Positions 24,656 to 33,587 of a DNA stretch of 64,000 bases are shown here, piece after piece (position 1 is the first letter of the stretch; each line of letters starts with the position of its first letter). The stretch spans positions 248,001 to 312,000 of the forward strand of contig NZ_JAHBBF010000001.1 of NCBI RefSeq assembly GCF_019331725.1. The letters are read 5' to 3'. The notes beneath the pieces were generated by a model. It saw only the letters and a list, made by a program, of their open reading frames with translations, did not search any database and was not told the origin of the DNA. The DNA comes from Bifidobacterium saguinibicoloris. Lineage in GTDB: Bacteria > Actinomycetota > Actinomycetes > Actinomycetales > Bifidobacteriaceae. A program made the position numbers and the translations under genes.

Positions 24656-25030
24656 CTACCGGTCGCGCGACGCGAGCTCCTCGCGCAGGGCGGCGACAGC
24701 CGCGGTGAGCTCGCGCACCGCCATGCCGGAGGTGCGGTTGAGCACGTGGAGCACGGTGAGCAGACGCAGCAGGCGCAGCGGTCTGAGCATGGGCAGGGCG
24801 ATGGTCGCGAGGGCGAACAGGTTGCGCGTGAACCATCGCCACCGGTCTTCGGCGAGCCATAGCGAGACGGCGTAGTCGATGACGAACATGATCCAGATCG
24901 CGTTGATGACGGTCTCGCACAGGAGGATGTGCGTGCCGGCGAGGATCTCCCACGAGTAGGCGATGAGGAACATGACGGATAGCGCCATCAGCGGCCATTC
25001 CGTCCATCGCTTCCATGCCTTGAGCCTCAT
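24656..25030 (-). CDS. Voltage-sensor-like membrane protein lacking a pore (ion-channel related)
   Basis: 124 residues. Four hydrophobic segments (about 12-32, 42-60, 66-80 and 84-98) end in LPMLRPLRLLRLLTVLHVLN, an S4-like helix with Arg spaced by hydrophobics. The sequence resembles the N-terminal half of actinobacterial voltage-gated K+ channels, but the protein stops after a short coiled segment with no S5, TVGYGD filter or S6. The downstream DNA shows no pore remnant. TAGAAT lies six bases before the ATG, so the transcript is probably leaderless. It may be a truncated channel or a genuine voltage-sensor-only protein. Confidence 0.6.
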   Translation of the reverse strand: MRLKAWKRWTEWPLMALSVMFLIAYSWEILAGTHILLCETVINAIWIMFVIDYAVSLWLAEDRWRWFTRNLFALATIALPMLRPLRLLRLLTVLHVLNRTSGMAVRELTAAVAALREELASRDR

Positions 25031-25039
25031 GCGACGATT

Positions 25040-25768
25040 CTACCGGCCGGGGTGGTGTCCGCCACTCCGTGGTTCCCGCACCTCGTCTTCGTAGAGGTAG
25101 TACGCGTCGGCGGTGCCGTCGGGGTGTTCCCGTCGTTCCTCGCGGATGCGGGTCAGGCCGCGATGGTCGTAGAAGCCCGCATCGCATGTGGTGTCGGTGA
25201 ACAGGAAGTACCGGCGTGCGCCTTGCGCGTGGAATCGTCCGATCGCGTGGTCGAACAGCAGGCGTCCCACTCCCTTGCCGCGCATCCGCCCGTCGACGAG
25301 GAACAGCACCACTTCCGCGTCGTAGCGTTTTCCGAGCCCGCGCATCAGCCGCCTGTCTACGGCGATCAGGTCGAGCGCGTCGCGGATGCCGCGCCTGCCG
25401 TCCGCCGTGAACGGCAGCGGCAACGATTCGCGTATCACGCGGCGGACGTGCCGGTTGAACGGCGTGGATCGCAGGAGCGACGCCTTCGCGTCGACGCATG
25501 CCAGGATCATGCCCACGACCCTGCCGCCGTATACGGCGACGGTCGCGATGGTCGAGCAGGACAGTCCGTGATGCAGGTCGATGGTCGCAAGCCGGCGCGC
25601 GCAGTCGTCGCCCATCGCGGGGTCAGCGTACCACATGCGTCGCATCATCGCGATGAGCGCCGGGTGGTCGTCGCGTCGCAGCGGCCGCAACGTCACGCCG
25701 ACGCTTGGGGGCACGGGAGCCGCGGGAGTCATACGGTCCGCAGGATCATCCATACGCATACGTTCCAT
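25040..25768 (-). CDS. GNAT family acetyltransferase
   Basis: 242 residues. GNAT core: LRPLRRDDHPALIAMMRRMW at the N-terminus, VVGMILACVD strand, and the acetyl-CoA loop GRMRGKGVGRLLFDHAI, followed by YFLFTDTTCDAGFYDHRGL. It lies 12 bases after the stop of the Mef-like pump 2, so it is probably co-transcribed and under the same leader. That context suggests, without proof, a drug- or metabolite-modifying role. Several in-frame starts exist (25768, 25753). Confidence 0.8.
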   Translation of the reverse strand: MERMRMDDPADRMTPAAPVPPSVGVTLRPLRRDDHPALIAMMRRMWYADPAMGDDCARRLATIDLHHGLSCSTIATVAVYGGRVVGMILACVDAKASLLRSTPFNRHVRRVIRESLPLPFTADGRRGIRDALDLIAVDRRLMRGLGKRYDAEVVLFLVDGRMRGKGVGRLLFDHAIGRFHAQGARRYFLFTDTTCDAGFYDHRGLTRIREERREHPDGTADAYYLYEDEVREPRSGGHHPGR

Positions 25769-25780
25769 TCTTGCATCCGT

Positions 25781-27106
25781 TCACCGGACGCGCGCCTGTC
25801 CGAGCACGTACCAGGCGACGGGCAGGGCGAGCAGGCCGCTGGCCACGAACACCCACGCGATCGGGATCAGGTCGGCGAGCGGCGCGAAGATGAGCATGCC
25901 GAGCGGCATGCCGAGCGTGGCGAGCGTCGTGTCGAGGCCGAAGACGCGGCCGACCATCGACGGATCGGATTCGGATTGCATGACGGTGCGCATCGGCGCG
26001 GCGCACATGCCCCAGGCGATGCCACACAGGATGTTGATGACGAGGTAGGCGAACAGTCCGGGGGCGAGCCCGAGGCCGATGATCGTGACGCCGACCGCGG
26101 CGATAGCGTATGCGGCCACGCGCATGTTGTCGCGGATGACCTTCACGCCGATGGTGGACATGATGAGGCCGCCGAGCAGCATGCCGGCGCTCCAGCTCAG
26201 CTCGTTGGCGGCGAGCTTGTCGGAGGCGGTCGTGAGGTTCACGAACCCGAGGTCCAGGTCCAGCCCGTCGTATTCGCGGGTCATAAGCAGGAGCGTCAGG
26301 TTCATCGGCGCGACCGCCACGAAACAGGTGAGCGCGTCGCCGAACACCACGCCTTTGAGGCGCGGCTGCCGCATCGTGTAGACGAGGCCTGCCTTGAGAT
26401 CGGCGAACGCGCGGCGGACGCCGGAGACGAGCGGATTGCCGTCCGTCACGTTCGACGCGGCCGCCGCGGCGGCTTCCCCGCGTCGTTCCGGCACGCGGAT
26501 GAGCGCGACGAAGCCGACGCCGATGACCGCGGTCGTCACGTCGATGAGCAGGATCGACCACAGGGGCATCACGTTGATGAGCACGGCGGCGATGGCGGGC
26601 GCGACGAGCATGTTGGCCGAGTTGATCATGCCGTAGATCGAGTTGACGCGCAGCAGTCCGCCGGCCGGCGTGATGTCGGGGATGAACGATTGGATGGCGG
26701 GCGTCTGCACGCCGCCGCCGGCCGAGCGGATGAACAGGACGACGAACAGGATGGCCAGGTTCGCCCAGCCGTGCGCGAAGGCGAACGACAGCATGACGGT
26801 GACGCCGGCGATGATGAGGTCGGGCAGCATGATGAGCGGCTTGCGCCGGTAGCGGTCGGCCATCGACCCGCCGAAGATCGACACGAGGGATTGCGGCATG
26901 ACGCCGAACAGGGTGGCGAGCAGCATGGACCAGCCGCTTCTCTCCTGCAGTACGATCCACCACCAGAGGGCGTACTGCACGATGTTGGAGCCGAGCAGGG
27001 AGAATGCCTGTCCGGTGAGCAGCAGGGCGACGCGACGCGTCCAGCCGAGCTCGCGCGAATCGGGCTGCGGCTCGAAGGGCATGGTCGGTTCAGGGGTATC
27101 AGTCAT
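25781..27106 (-). CDS. Mef-like MFS efflux pump (MFS_3 group), copy 2
   Basis: 441 residues and 12 helices, a close paralogue of the pump at 22155-23582 (LTGQAFSLLGSNIVQYALWW, MADRYRRKPLIMLPDLIIAG, LLIDVTTAVIGVGFVALIRV). It should export hydrophobic drugs in exchange for protons. Start at 27106 follows AAGGAA. A 22-residue MCSLC reading frame and a large hairpin lie upstream, and a GNAT gene follows in the same transcript. Confidence 0.87.
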   Translation of the reverse strand: MTDTPEPTMPFEPQPDSRELGWTRRVALLLTGQAFSLLGSNIVQYALWWWIVLQERSGWSMLLATLFGVMPQSLVSIFGGSMADRYRRKPLIMLPDLIIAGVTVMLSFAFAHGWANLAILFVVLFIRSAGGGVQTPAIQSFIPDITPAGGLLRVNSIYGMINSANMLVAPAIAAVLINVMPLWSILLIDVTTAVIGVGFVALIRVPERRGEAAAAAASNVTDGNPLVSGVRRAFADLKAGLVYTMRQPRLKGVVFGDALTCFVAVAPMNLTLLLMTREYDGLDLDLGFVNLTTASDKLAANELSWSAGMLLGGLIMSTIGVKVIRDNMRVAAYAIAAVGVTIIGLGLAPGLFAYLVINILCGIAWGMCAAPMRTVMQSESDPSMVGRVFGLDTTLATLGMPLGMLIFAPLADLIPIAWVFVASGLLALPVAWYVLGQARVR

Positions 27107-27133
27107 ACGGGTGTTCCTTCGCTTCATCGTTCC

Positions 27134-27231
27134 GCACGGTCGTCCGTTCCGTACCGTGCATGGCATGCATACGGTCGAACCGGCATGCCGCGCCGACCGT
27201 CCGTCGTGGACGGTGCGGTGACGGCATGCCG
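27134..27231 (-). promoter_or_regulatory. Leader hairpins upstream of Mef-like pump 2
   Basis: A long stem joins CGGCATGCCG (27231-27222) to CGGCATGCCG (27190-27181), with ACCGTCC/GGACGGT as an inner stem. It begins 11 bases after the stop of the MCSLC frame. A third GGCATGC (27162-27168) and a GCACGGT/ACCGTGC dyad (27134-27159) allow alternative pairings nearer the pump start, as in attenuators. Confidence 0.6.
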
Positions 27232-27241
27232 GGACCGTATG

Positions 27242-27310
27242 TCAGATGAAGCCGGGCGCGTACACCGGGGCGTTGTTGTCCGGCGACGAGGCGCAACACA
27301 GGGAACACAT
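27242..27310 (-). CDS. Putative leader peptide MCSLC (22 residues) of Mef-like pump 2
   Basis: The frame starts MCSLCCASSP and ends YAPGFI with ATC TGA, 135 bases before the pump start. TAACGT lies eight bases before the ATG, suggesting a leaderless transcript. Three Cys fall within the first six residues. It mirrors the MCSYC frame before pump 1 in sequence start, spacing and downstream hairpin. It is too short to recognise by homology. Confidence 0.58.
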   Translation of the reverse strand: MCSLCCASSPDNNAPVYAPGFI

Positions 27311-27382
27311 GGTTCCAGACGTTAGCCGGATTCGCCGACAACGCCGGTCTACGCTACAGTCGCCCGCATCCGCCTAAGTCGC

Positions 27383-28348
27383 CTACAGCCGGTCGACGAT
27401 GAGGCGGCAATGGTCGCGCACGACGGCGGCGGACCTGTGGAACCTCGCGAGCTCCTCGTCGCTCAGGTGCAGGTCGACGAAATCACCCACACCATCGCCG
27501 TCGAGCGCGACGGGCAGGGACAGGAACACGTCGCGTTCGCCGTACTCGTATTCGCCATCGATGAGCGTGGACACAGACACGACGCCACGCTCGTTCCACA
27601 GAATCATGCGCACCAGACCCGCAACGGTGGCGGCGATGCCGTAGCTGGTGCCGCCGCGCAGGCCCTTGATGTCAAGACCGCGGCGGCGCGTCTCCTCCTC
27701 GATGCCGGCGAGCGTGACACCCGGATAGCGCGAACGGTTGTCCTCCAGATACCGTGCGAACGACTTGCCGATGAACGAAACCGTGGACCACGGCACGAAC
27801 TGGCTGTCGCCATGCTCGCCGATCACGTATCCGGAGACGAGACGCGGGTCGAGACGCGTAGTCTCGCCGATAATCGTCTTCATACGCGACGTGTCGAGCG
27901 CCGCACCCGAGCCAAGCACCTGCGCGCGCGGCAGTCCGGTGCGTCTCCACGCGAACCAGCTGAGCACGTCGACCGGGTTCGACACCATGATCAGGATGCC
28001 ATCGAACCCGGAATCCTTGATATGGCGCAGAATCGGATCGACGATGTCGATGGCGGCGCCAAGCTCCTGCATGCGCGTCTCCCCCGGTTTCGGCTTCGGG
28101 CCGGCGGTGACGACGACCACATCGGCATGACGGCAGTCCTCCCATCCGCCCGCGCGGATCGTCACGAACCTGCCGAGGAACTCGCTGCCATCGGCCAGAT
28201 CCATGGCAAGTCCCTCCGCCTTCCGCGGATGATGGTTGACGAGCACGAGCTCGTTGCACAACCCCTGCTGGACGATGGCGCTCGCCACCGCCGCACCGAC
28301 GCTGCCCGTACCCACGACGACCACGCGGCTTCTGTTCGCGGTGACCAT
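27383..28348 (-). CDS. L-lactate/2-hydroxyacid dehydrogenase-like protein with altered specificity residues
   Basis: 321 residues with the LDH/MDH fold: GTGSVG (13-18), SNPVD (123-127), LDTSRM with the substrate Arg (151-156) and catalytic His in GEHGDS (177-182). Two deviations stand out. The residue equivalent to LDH Gln102 is Pro86 (AGPKPKPGETR), so pyruvate may not be preferred. The NAD ribose-binding Asp is Asn38, which could relax cofactor choice. Bifidobacteria carry a second LDH-like enzyme making aromatic lactates from aryl-pyruvates, and this could be it, though that is not provable here. Start follows GAAGGGAGA. Confidence 0.8.
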   Translation of the reverse strand: MVTANRSRVVVVGTGSVGAAVASAIVQQGLCNELVLVNHHPRKAEGLAMDLADGSEFLGRFVTIRAGGWEDCRHADVVVVTAGPKPKPGETRMQELGAAIDIVDPILRHIKDSGFDGILIMVSNPVDVLSWFAWRRTGLPRAQVLGSGAALDTSRMKTIIGETTRLDPRLVSGYVIGEHGDSQFVPWSTVSFIGKSFARYLEDNRSRYPGVTLAGIEEETRRRGLDIKGLRGGTSYGIAATVAGLVRMILWNERGVVSVSTLIDGEYEYGERDVFLSLPVALDGDGVGDFVDLHLSDEELARFHRSAAVVRDHCRLIVDRL

Positions 28349-28411
28349 GATGCGGTCTCCCTTCCTTTCGAAATGCTGTGTCGTCTGTTGCGTCGTCGCC
28401 GTTCCCGGTTC

Positions 28412-29197
28412 TCACCGCACGGCGGTGAAGAAGAACCTCGGGAACGGGAAGATGATGCTGCCGTCGGATTGGGTCGGATAGGCCTCGCGCACACGGTTGA
28501 AAACCTCGTCCTCGAACGCCGCACGCGCCGCGGCACCGGGCAGCGCCTGCAGGTATGGGCGCAGCCCGGTGCCGCGGTACCAGTCCATGATGGCCTCGTG
28601 CGAGGGCAGCGTGTGCAGGTAGGTGGTCGTCCACATGCGGAAGCGGGCGGCGTGCGTGTGCAGCAGCTCCCAGTATTCGGGCGGCGTGAGGTTGAAGAAC
28701 TCGCGGGCCTGCGGGAGCTTGTCCGCGTACGCCGGCGAATGGACGAGCTCGCCGATGATGCGGTGGATCGGCTCCTCGTAGTTCATCGGCGTCTGCACGG
28801 CGAGCGTGCCGCTCAGCTTCAGCAGTCCGAGCAGCAAGGGGATCAGCCGCGCATGGTCCGGCACCCATTGGATGCACGCGTTGGAGAACACCACGTCGAA
28901 GTCCTGCTCCAGTGCGGCGAGCTCGTCCGGCTTCGACACGTCGCACAACGCGAAATCGATGTCCGGGTGGGCTTCGCGGGCGGCTGAGACCATCTCGGGG
29001 GAGCTGTCCACGCCGAGGATCTCGGCATGCGGGTACCGTCCGCGCAGCACGGCGGTGCTGTTGCCCGGCCCGCAGCCGATGTCGATGAGGCGTGTGACGG
29101 AGCCGTCGTCCGGTGGCAGCTGCATCGCGAGGTCCCGCGACGGCTGCGTGCGTTCCTTCCCGAATCGCAGATACTGTTCCGAATCCCATACGACCAT
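28412..29197 (-). CDS. tam: Trans-aconitate 2-methyltransferase-like SAM methyltransferase
   Basis: 261 residues. VWDSEQYLRFGKERTQPSRD at the N-terminus is characteristic of Tam, followed by the SAM loop DIGCGPGNST (39-48), LGVDSSPEMV and FSNACIQWVPDH. Tam methylates trans-aconitate, a spontaneous by-product that inhibits aconitase, and related enzymes take other acids. TAGCGT lies seven bases before ATG 29197, so the start is likely leaderless. Upstream in-frame ATGs lack any motif. Confidence 0.85.
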   Translation of the reverse strand: MVVWDSEQYLRFGKERTQPSRDLAMQLPPDDGSVTRLIDIGCGPGNSTAVLRGRYPHAEILGVDSSPEMVSAAREAHPDIDFALCDVSKPDELAALEQDFDVVFSNACIQWVPDHARLIPLLLGLLKLSGTLAVQTPMNYEEPIHRIIGELVHSPAYADKLPQAREFFNLTPPEYWELLHTHAARFRMWTTTYLHTLPSHEAIMDWYRGTGLRPYLQALPGAAARAAFEDEVFNRVREAYPTQSDGSIIFPFPRFFFTAVR

Positions 29198-29378
29198 GCG
29201 GCTCACGCTAATGCCGCCGCCGCGATGCGTCCACGCCACCATCCGCAATCCGGACACGTGGACGCCGTGTCCGTCACCATCGCGGGTGCCGGCGCACCGG
29301 CACGGTGCGATAATGGTGCATGCCTGCCGGAACCTCCGGTCGGCGACCCGTCGCTTCGAGATCCGAGGAGGGACATCA

Positions 29379-29942
29379 GTGTCCAGAGACATCACGTGGC
29401 GTCAGGCGTTGCTCATCGCTTCCGCCCCCGGCTTGCCGGGACTGATCCTGTTGGTCGTCGGCATCGCTCTGGCGGTGTATGTGAAACGATCGGCCGCCAA
29501 ATGCACGGAGGTGACCACGGGCGTCGTCACGGACTACCGGTTCTTCGGCAACGGGGACAACGACGACGGCATCGCCCCGCTGGTCTCCTACCAGGTCGAC
29601 GGACGCACCTACACGGTGCTGCGCCGGTTCCGCGGCGTCTCCTCGCTTTCGATACGCGCGCCGTGGCTGCCGGACGGCGAGGCTCAATTGTGGGTCACGC
29701 CCGACGACACGCTGCATGTGCGGGCCAAGGGCGGCCGCTCCATCAACTACGGCAGGGCCGCCAGCCGTCTGTGGCCGCTCGGCAGTCCCATGACGGTCCA
29801 CTACGACCCCGACAAGCCATGGCGGGCGTACGCCGAGGTCCGGCACGCCGGCGCCGCGACCGCGCTCGCGGTGATCTTCATCGCCGTGGGCGCGAACCTG
29901 CTGTTCCTGCTCGCGCCGGCGCTGTTCTTCCTCCTGCCGTAG
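29379..29942 (+). CDS. DUF3592-like membrane protein
   Basis: 187 residues from a GTG start with GAGGAGGGACATCA upstream. One helix near the N-terminus (ASAPGLPGLILLVVGIALAVY) and one near the C-terminus (AATALAVIFIAVGANLLFLL) flank a soluble domain with VVTDYRF, PLVSYQVDGRTYTV and MTVHYDPDKPWRAY, the hallmarks of DUF3592 proteins. Function unknown. A second protein of similar type occurs at 54296-54955. It is divergent from tam. Confidence 0.75.
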   Translation: MSRDITWRQALLIASAPGLPGLILLVVGIALAVYVKRSAAKCTEVTTGVVTDYRFFGNGDNDDGIAPLVSYQVDGRTYTVLRRFRGVSSLSIRAPWLPDGEAQLWVTPDDTLHVRAKGGRSINYGRAASRLWPLGSPMTVHYDPDKPWRAYAEVRHAGAATALAVIFIAVGANLLFLLAPALFFLLP

Positions 29943-29980
29943 ACGGACAGGATGGGGACCGCGCGGCGAAGACGCCCCTC

Positions 29981-31816
29981 CTACATGGTCTCCCAACGCC
30001 GTTTGAGCAGGAACGCGGCGGCCTTGGGCTGCCGGTCGCGCGTGAACACGCCCTTCCGGTTGCCGTCGACGCGCATGATGCCCTCGCCGGTCTGGAAGTC
30101 GCACAGGTTCCATACCTGTTCGCCGACGACCGCGTCGTACCTGTCGAACACGCGGTGCTGCATCTCCAGGTATTCGCACTGGTATTCCTCGCTCCACTGC
30201 ACGCTGGGCAGCTTGTGCACGCCGGCCTCGGTGTCCGCGCCGTATTCGGTGAAGACGAACGGCTTGTCCGGTTCGAGCTCCATCCACCGGTCCATCTCGT
30301 CGATGAACGCCTTTTCGGCGCCGGCCAGCTGGTATCCGCCCTGCACGTACCAGCCGTAGTAGCGGTTGAGGCAGATGACGTCCGCGAACCGGTGGCAGCG
30401 GTCTTTGCCGGCGGCGGCCATCATCAGGTTCGTGTAGGTGAGCGGGCGGTGCTGCGGGTCGAGCGTGCGCGCGGTCACGAAGATCTCCTCGAAGTACGGG
30501 ACGGCGGACTCGGCGGCGGAGTCGGGTTCGTTCATCAGGCTCCACATGATGACGCTCGGATGGTTGCGGTCGCGTTCGAACAGTTCGCGCAGCGCCGCCT
30601 TGTGCACCGCGAGGGTCCTCTCCTGCACGTCGGGGTCGTCGAAGAAGCCGCGACCCCTGTGCGGATTGGAGTCGTTGGCCGCGTCGATGAAGTTCATGAG
30701 GCTGGCCATGAAGCCGACGGCGGCGCATTCGTCGATGACGAGGAATCCTTCGCGGTCGGCCATGCGCAGGTCCTCCTCGCTGTACGGGTAGTGCGAGGTG
30801 CGGAAGGAGTTCGCACCGGTCCATTCCATGAGCGCGTAGTCGCGGGCGATGACGGCGAGGTTCTCGCCCCGCCCGTTGACGATGCTGTCCTCGTGACGTC
30901 CGAATCCCTTGAGATGGACGGGTTTCCCGTTGACGAGGATGCGCCGTCCCTCGACTTGGACCGTGCGGATGCCGATTTCGTCGTCGTAGCGGTCGATGAT
31001 GCGGGCCTCGTCGGACGTCGCGTCGTCGACGATGGTGAATTCGATGCGGTACAGGTATGCGGCGCGCACGTTCCATAGGTGCGCGTCCGTCACGTGCAGC
31101 ACGCCTTGTCGTCCGGACGCCTGCGCGACCATGACGCCGTCGGCGTCGTAGAGGCGTGCCTCGACCGCGTGCGTGCCGTTCGTCTCCACGTCGTAATGCA
31201 CGTCGGCGGATCCGTCGTCGTGGATGTCGTACGTGGTGGCGTATCCGGTGACGGCCTCCTTGGGTACGGCGATGAGCCGCACCGGACGTTGGAGCCCCGC
31301 GTAGTTGAAGAAGTCGAAGTATGGGCCGTTGATCGGGGTGCCGTCCGGCAGCGTGCCGGTGGTGCCGGCGGGCAGGCTCGTGTGGCTGAGTTCGTTGTTC
31401 ACCCTGACCGCCACATGGTTACGTCCGTTCCAGCGGACGACGTCGTCGATGCGGACCGCGAACGGCGTGAACCCGCCTTCGTGGGAGCCGACGTGCGTGC
31501 CGTTGACGAAGACGTCGGCGCGATGGGTGGCGGCGTCGAAGCGCAGGTAGAGGTCCTTGCCTCGCCATTCGCCGGGCACGAGCACGTCGGTCTCATACCA
31601 GAAATCGCCGGCATATTCGCGTGACGCCTTGTCGGTGACGATGTCGTTGAAGCTGGCGGGCACGGGCATGGGTTCCGGATCGGGCAGGCCGTCCGTCGGC
31701 CATCCTTTCCGTTCCCCTTCGCCCGCGGGGTCGAACCGGAATCCCCACATGCCGTCCATGTCCTGGATGCGCCGTGTGGCGGTCACACGTGGATACAGCA
31801 GTGCGCCATCGGTCAT
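29981..31816 (-). CDS. uidA: Beta-glucuronidase, glycoside hydrolase family 2
   Basis: 611 residues. Sugar-binding domain to about 185, immunoglobulin-like domain to about 285, then the TIM barrel. The acid/base is Glu430 (WSLMNEPDS) and the nucleophile Glu524 (FTEYGAD). The N-x-K motif that reads the glucuronate carboxylate is Asn586-Arg-Lys588 (DGNRKGVFTRDRQPK), matching the E. coli enzyme's diagnostic Asn566/Lys568. No signal peptide, so it acts in the cytoplasm on glucuronides. The start follows AAGGAGG. No sugar transporter or regulator sits beside it. Confidence 0.93.
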   Translation of the reverse strand: MTDGALLYPRVTATRRIQDMDGMWGFRFDPAGEGERKGWPTDGLPDPEPMPVPASFNDIVTDKASREYAGDFWYETDVLVPGEWRGKDLYLRFDAATHRADVFVNGTHVGSHEGGFTPFAVRIDDVVRWNGRNHVAVRVNNELSHTSLPAGTTGTLPDGTPINGPYFDFFNYAGLQRPVRLIAVPKEAVTGYATTYDIHDDGSADVHYDVETNGTHAVEARLYDADGVMVAQASGRQGVLHVTDAHLWNVRAAYLYRIEFTIVDDATSDEARIIDRYDDEIGIRTVQVEGRRILVNGKPVHLKGFGRHEDSIVNGRGENLAVIARDYALMEWTGANSFRTSHYPYSEEDLRMADREGFLVIDECAAVGFMASLMNFIDAANDSNPHRGRGFFDDPDVQERTLAVHKAALRELFERDRNHPSVIMWSLMNEPDSAAESAVPYFEEIFVTARTLDPQHRPLTYTNLMMAAAGKDRCHRFADVICLNRYYGWYVQGGYQLAGAEKAFIDEMDRWMELEPDKPFVFTEYGADTEAGVHKLPSVQWSEEYQCEYLEMQHRVFDRYDAVVGEQVWNLCDFQTGEGIMRVDGNRKGVFTRDRQPKAAAFLLKRRWETM

Positions 31817-31921
31817 CGTCTTGCCTCCTTCGGAATCGTCGGACCGTTCCCGCGGCACAACTGTACGCCGTCGCCACGCCCGGATAGCCGTCCCGTCCCG
31901 GCGACGGGGACGGGACGCCGG

Positions 31922-33325
31922 TCACCGTTTCCGCCAGCGCAGGAGCTCGAAGGCGAGGGCGTAGACGAGCAGGAGCGCGGAGGCGAGGAACACGACGCGC
32001 AGGGCCACGTCGAGGGAGGGCAGGAACGTGGCGACGACGCCGAACACGGCCACGCCGATCGCGCCGCCGACCTGGCGGAACGTGTTGAACATGGCGGAGG
32101 CGATGCCGGCCTGCGCCGGGGCGACGGAGCGCAGCACGACGCCGGCCGCGGCGGGCGTGGTGATGGCGGCGCCGAAGCCGACGACGCTCAGTCCGACGGC
32201 GATCACCCACACGGGGATGGGCTGCGGGGTGAGGAACTCGAACAGGAATCCGGCGATCATGATCGCAAGCCCCAACGTGATGGAGAACTTCGAGCCATGC
32301 GCGGCGATGAGGCGTCCGCCGAACAGGTTGCCGAGGATGGTGACGAACGCGGAGGGCACGAACACGAGGCCGGCCGCGAAGGGGCCCATATGCCGCTCGT
32401 TCTGCAGGACCATCGTGCAGATGAACACCATGCCGTACCAGTTGAAGATCATGATGAATCCGATCTGCAACGCGACCTGCATGCCGCGCACGTGGAAGAG
32501 CCCAAGCGGCATCATCGGGGCGACGACCTTCGTCTGCGAGTACGCGAACGCGACGAGCGCGACGAACCCCACGCCGAGCAGTGCGAGGGTCGCGGGCGCG
32601 CCCGCCCCGATCGAACCGACCTCGATGATGCCGGCGACGAGCGCGGCCAGGCCGATCAGCGCCAGCGTCTGGCCCACCCAATCGAATCGGATGGGGCGGC
32701 GCGGCGAGGTCGCGATGCGTGGCGAGAGCGCAAGGATGAGCAGGCAGAACGGCACGTTGATTGCGAACACGAGACTCCAGTGGATCGGCGTGAGGAGTCC
32801 CCCGAGCAACGGTCCCACGGCGGAGGCGGAGGCGCCGCCCGCACCCCATAGGGCAAGCGCCCATGCGCGGCGGCGCGGGTCCGGGTTCGCCTCGTTGATC
32901 AGGGACATCGAGGCGGGCAGGATCAACGCCGAGGCGACGCCGAGCACGCAGCGGCCGGCGACGAGCGCCGCCATCGACCATGCGAACGAGCAGAACAGCG
33001 AGGCCCCGCCGAACAGCGCGGCGCCGACGAGGAACACGCGCTTGGCGCCGAACCGGTCGGCGAGGCTGCCGGCGAGCAGCAGCAGGGCCGCGAACAGCAG
33101 CGTGTACCCGTCGACGACCCACTGCTGGACGGCCATGTCGCCGCCGAGGTCGGCTGCGATGGTGGGCAAAGCGACGTTGACGATGAGCACATCCATGCCC
33201 GCGAGGAACGAGGCAACGGATGCGGCGACGGTGACCGCCGCCGAGGCCCGGCCCTGCCGCGCCTCGGCGATCCGGGAGACCGAAGAAGCAGAAGAAGCCG
33301 GAAGTGATGTCGGAGTCGATGCCAT
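31922..33325 (-). CDS. MFS drug efflux pump, DHA2 family
   Basis: 467 residues, about 14 helices. Motif D1 LAGMDVLIVNVALPTIAADL, motif A-like GSLADRFGAKRVFLVG and motif C GLLTPIHWSLVFAINVPFCL place it with QacA/EmrB-like pumps. Starts at 33337 or 33325 are possible, and AAGGAA lies 13 bases before the latter but abuts the former. The 250-base gap to the serpin gene holds a GAACCA-a-TGGTTC palindrome (33441-33453), a likely operator, with no regulator gene beside it. Confidence 0.85.
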   Translation of the reverse strand: MASTPTSLPASSASSVSRIAEARQGRASAAVTVAASVASFLAGMDVLIVNVALPTIAADLGGDMAVQQWVVDGYTLLFAALLLLAGSLADRFGAKRVFLVGAALFGGASLFCSFAWSMAALVAGRCVLGVASALILPASMSLINEANPDPRRRAWALALWGAGGASASAVGPLLGGLLTPIHWSLVFAINVPFCLLILALSPRIATSPRRPIRFDWVGQTLALIGLAALVAGIIEVGSIGAGAPATLALLGVGFVALVAFAYSQTKVVAPMMPLGLFHVRGMQVALQIGFIMIFNWYGMVFICTMVLQNERHMGPFAAGLVFVPSAFVTILGNLFGGRLIAAHGSKFSITLGLAIMIAGFLFEFLTPQPIPVWVIAVGLSVVGFGAAITTPAAAGVVLRSVAPAQAGIASAMFNTFRQVGGAIGVAVFGVVATFLPSLDVALRVVFLASALLLVYALAFELLRWRKR

Positions 33326-33440
33326 ACCTGTCGCCATTTCCTTTGCATGTAATCCATTCGTTCCATGAACCGACAGTCATGATAGGCCTGCGGCTGTCCG
33401 CAGGATTGGCGTCCGTACCTGATTCTGGTTTACAGCGCAT

Positions 33441-33453
33441 GAACCAATGGTTC
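33441..33453. promoter_or_regulatory. Palindrome between the MFS and serpin genes
   Basis: GAACCA-a-TGGTTC is a perfect 13-bp palindrome in the divergent gap. It could bind a TetR- or LacI-type repressor for the pump. A TACGAT box at about 33522-33527 is the likely -10 of the serpin gene. Confidence 0.4.
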
Positions 33454-33587
33454 ACACATCGGCCATAGGGGCAACGGGAGGACCGTATGCACGACATCCT
33501 GGAAGGGTCTTCCGCACGCTGATACGATGGAAGTCGACAGCCGCACATCGACGTGCGCGCGCCGACTGATCGGTGAAGGAGGACGTC

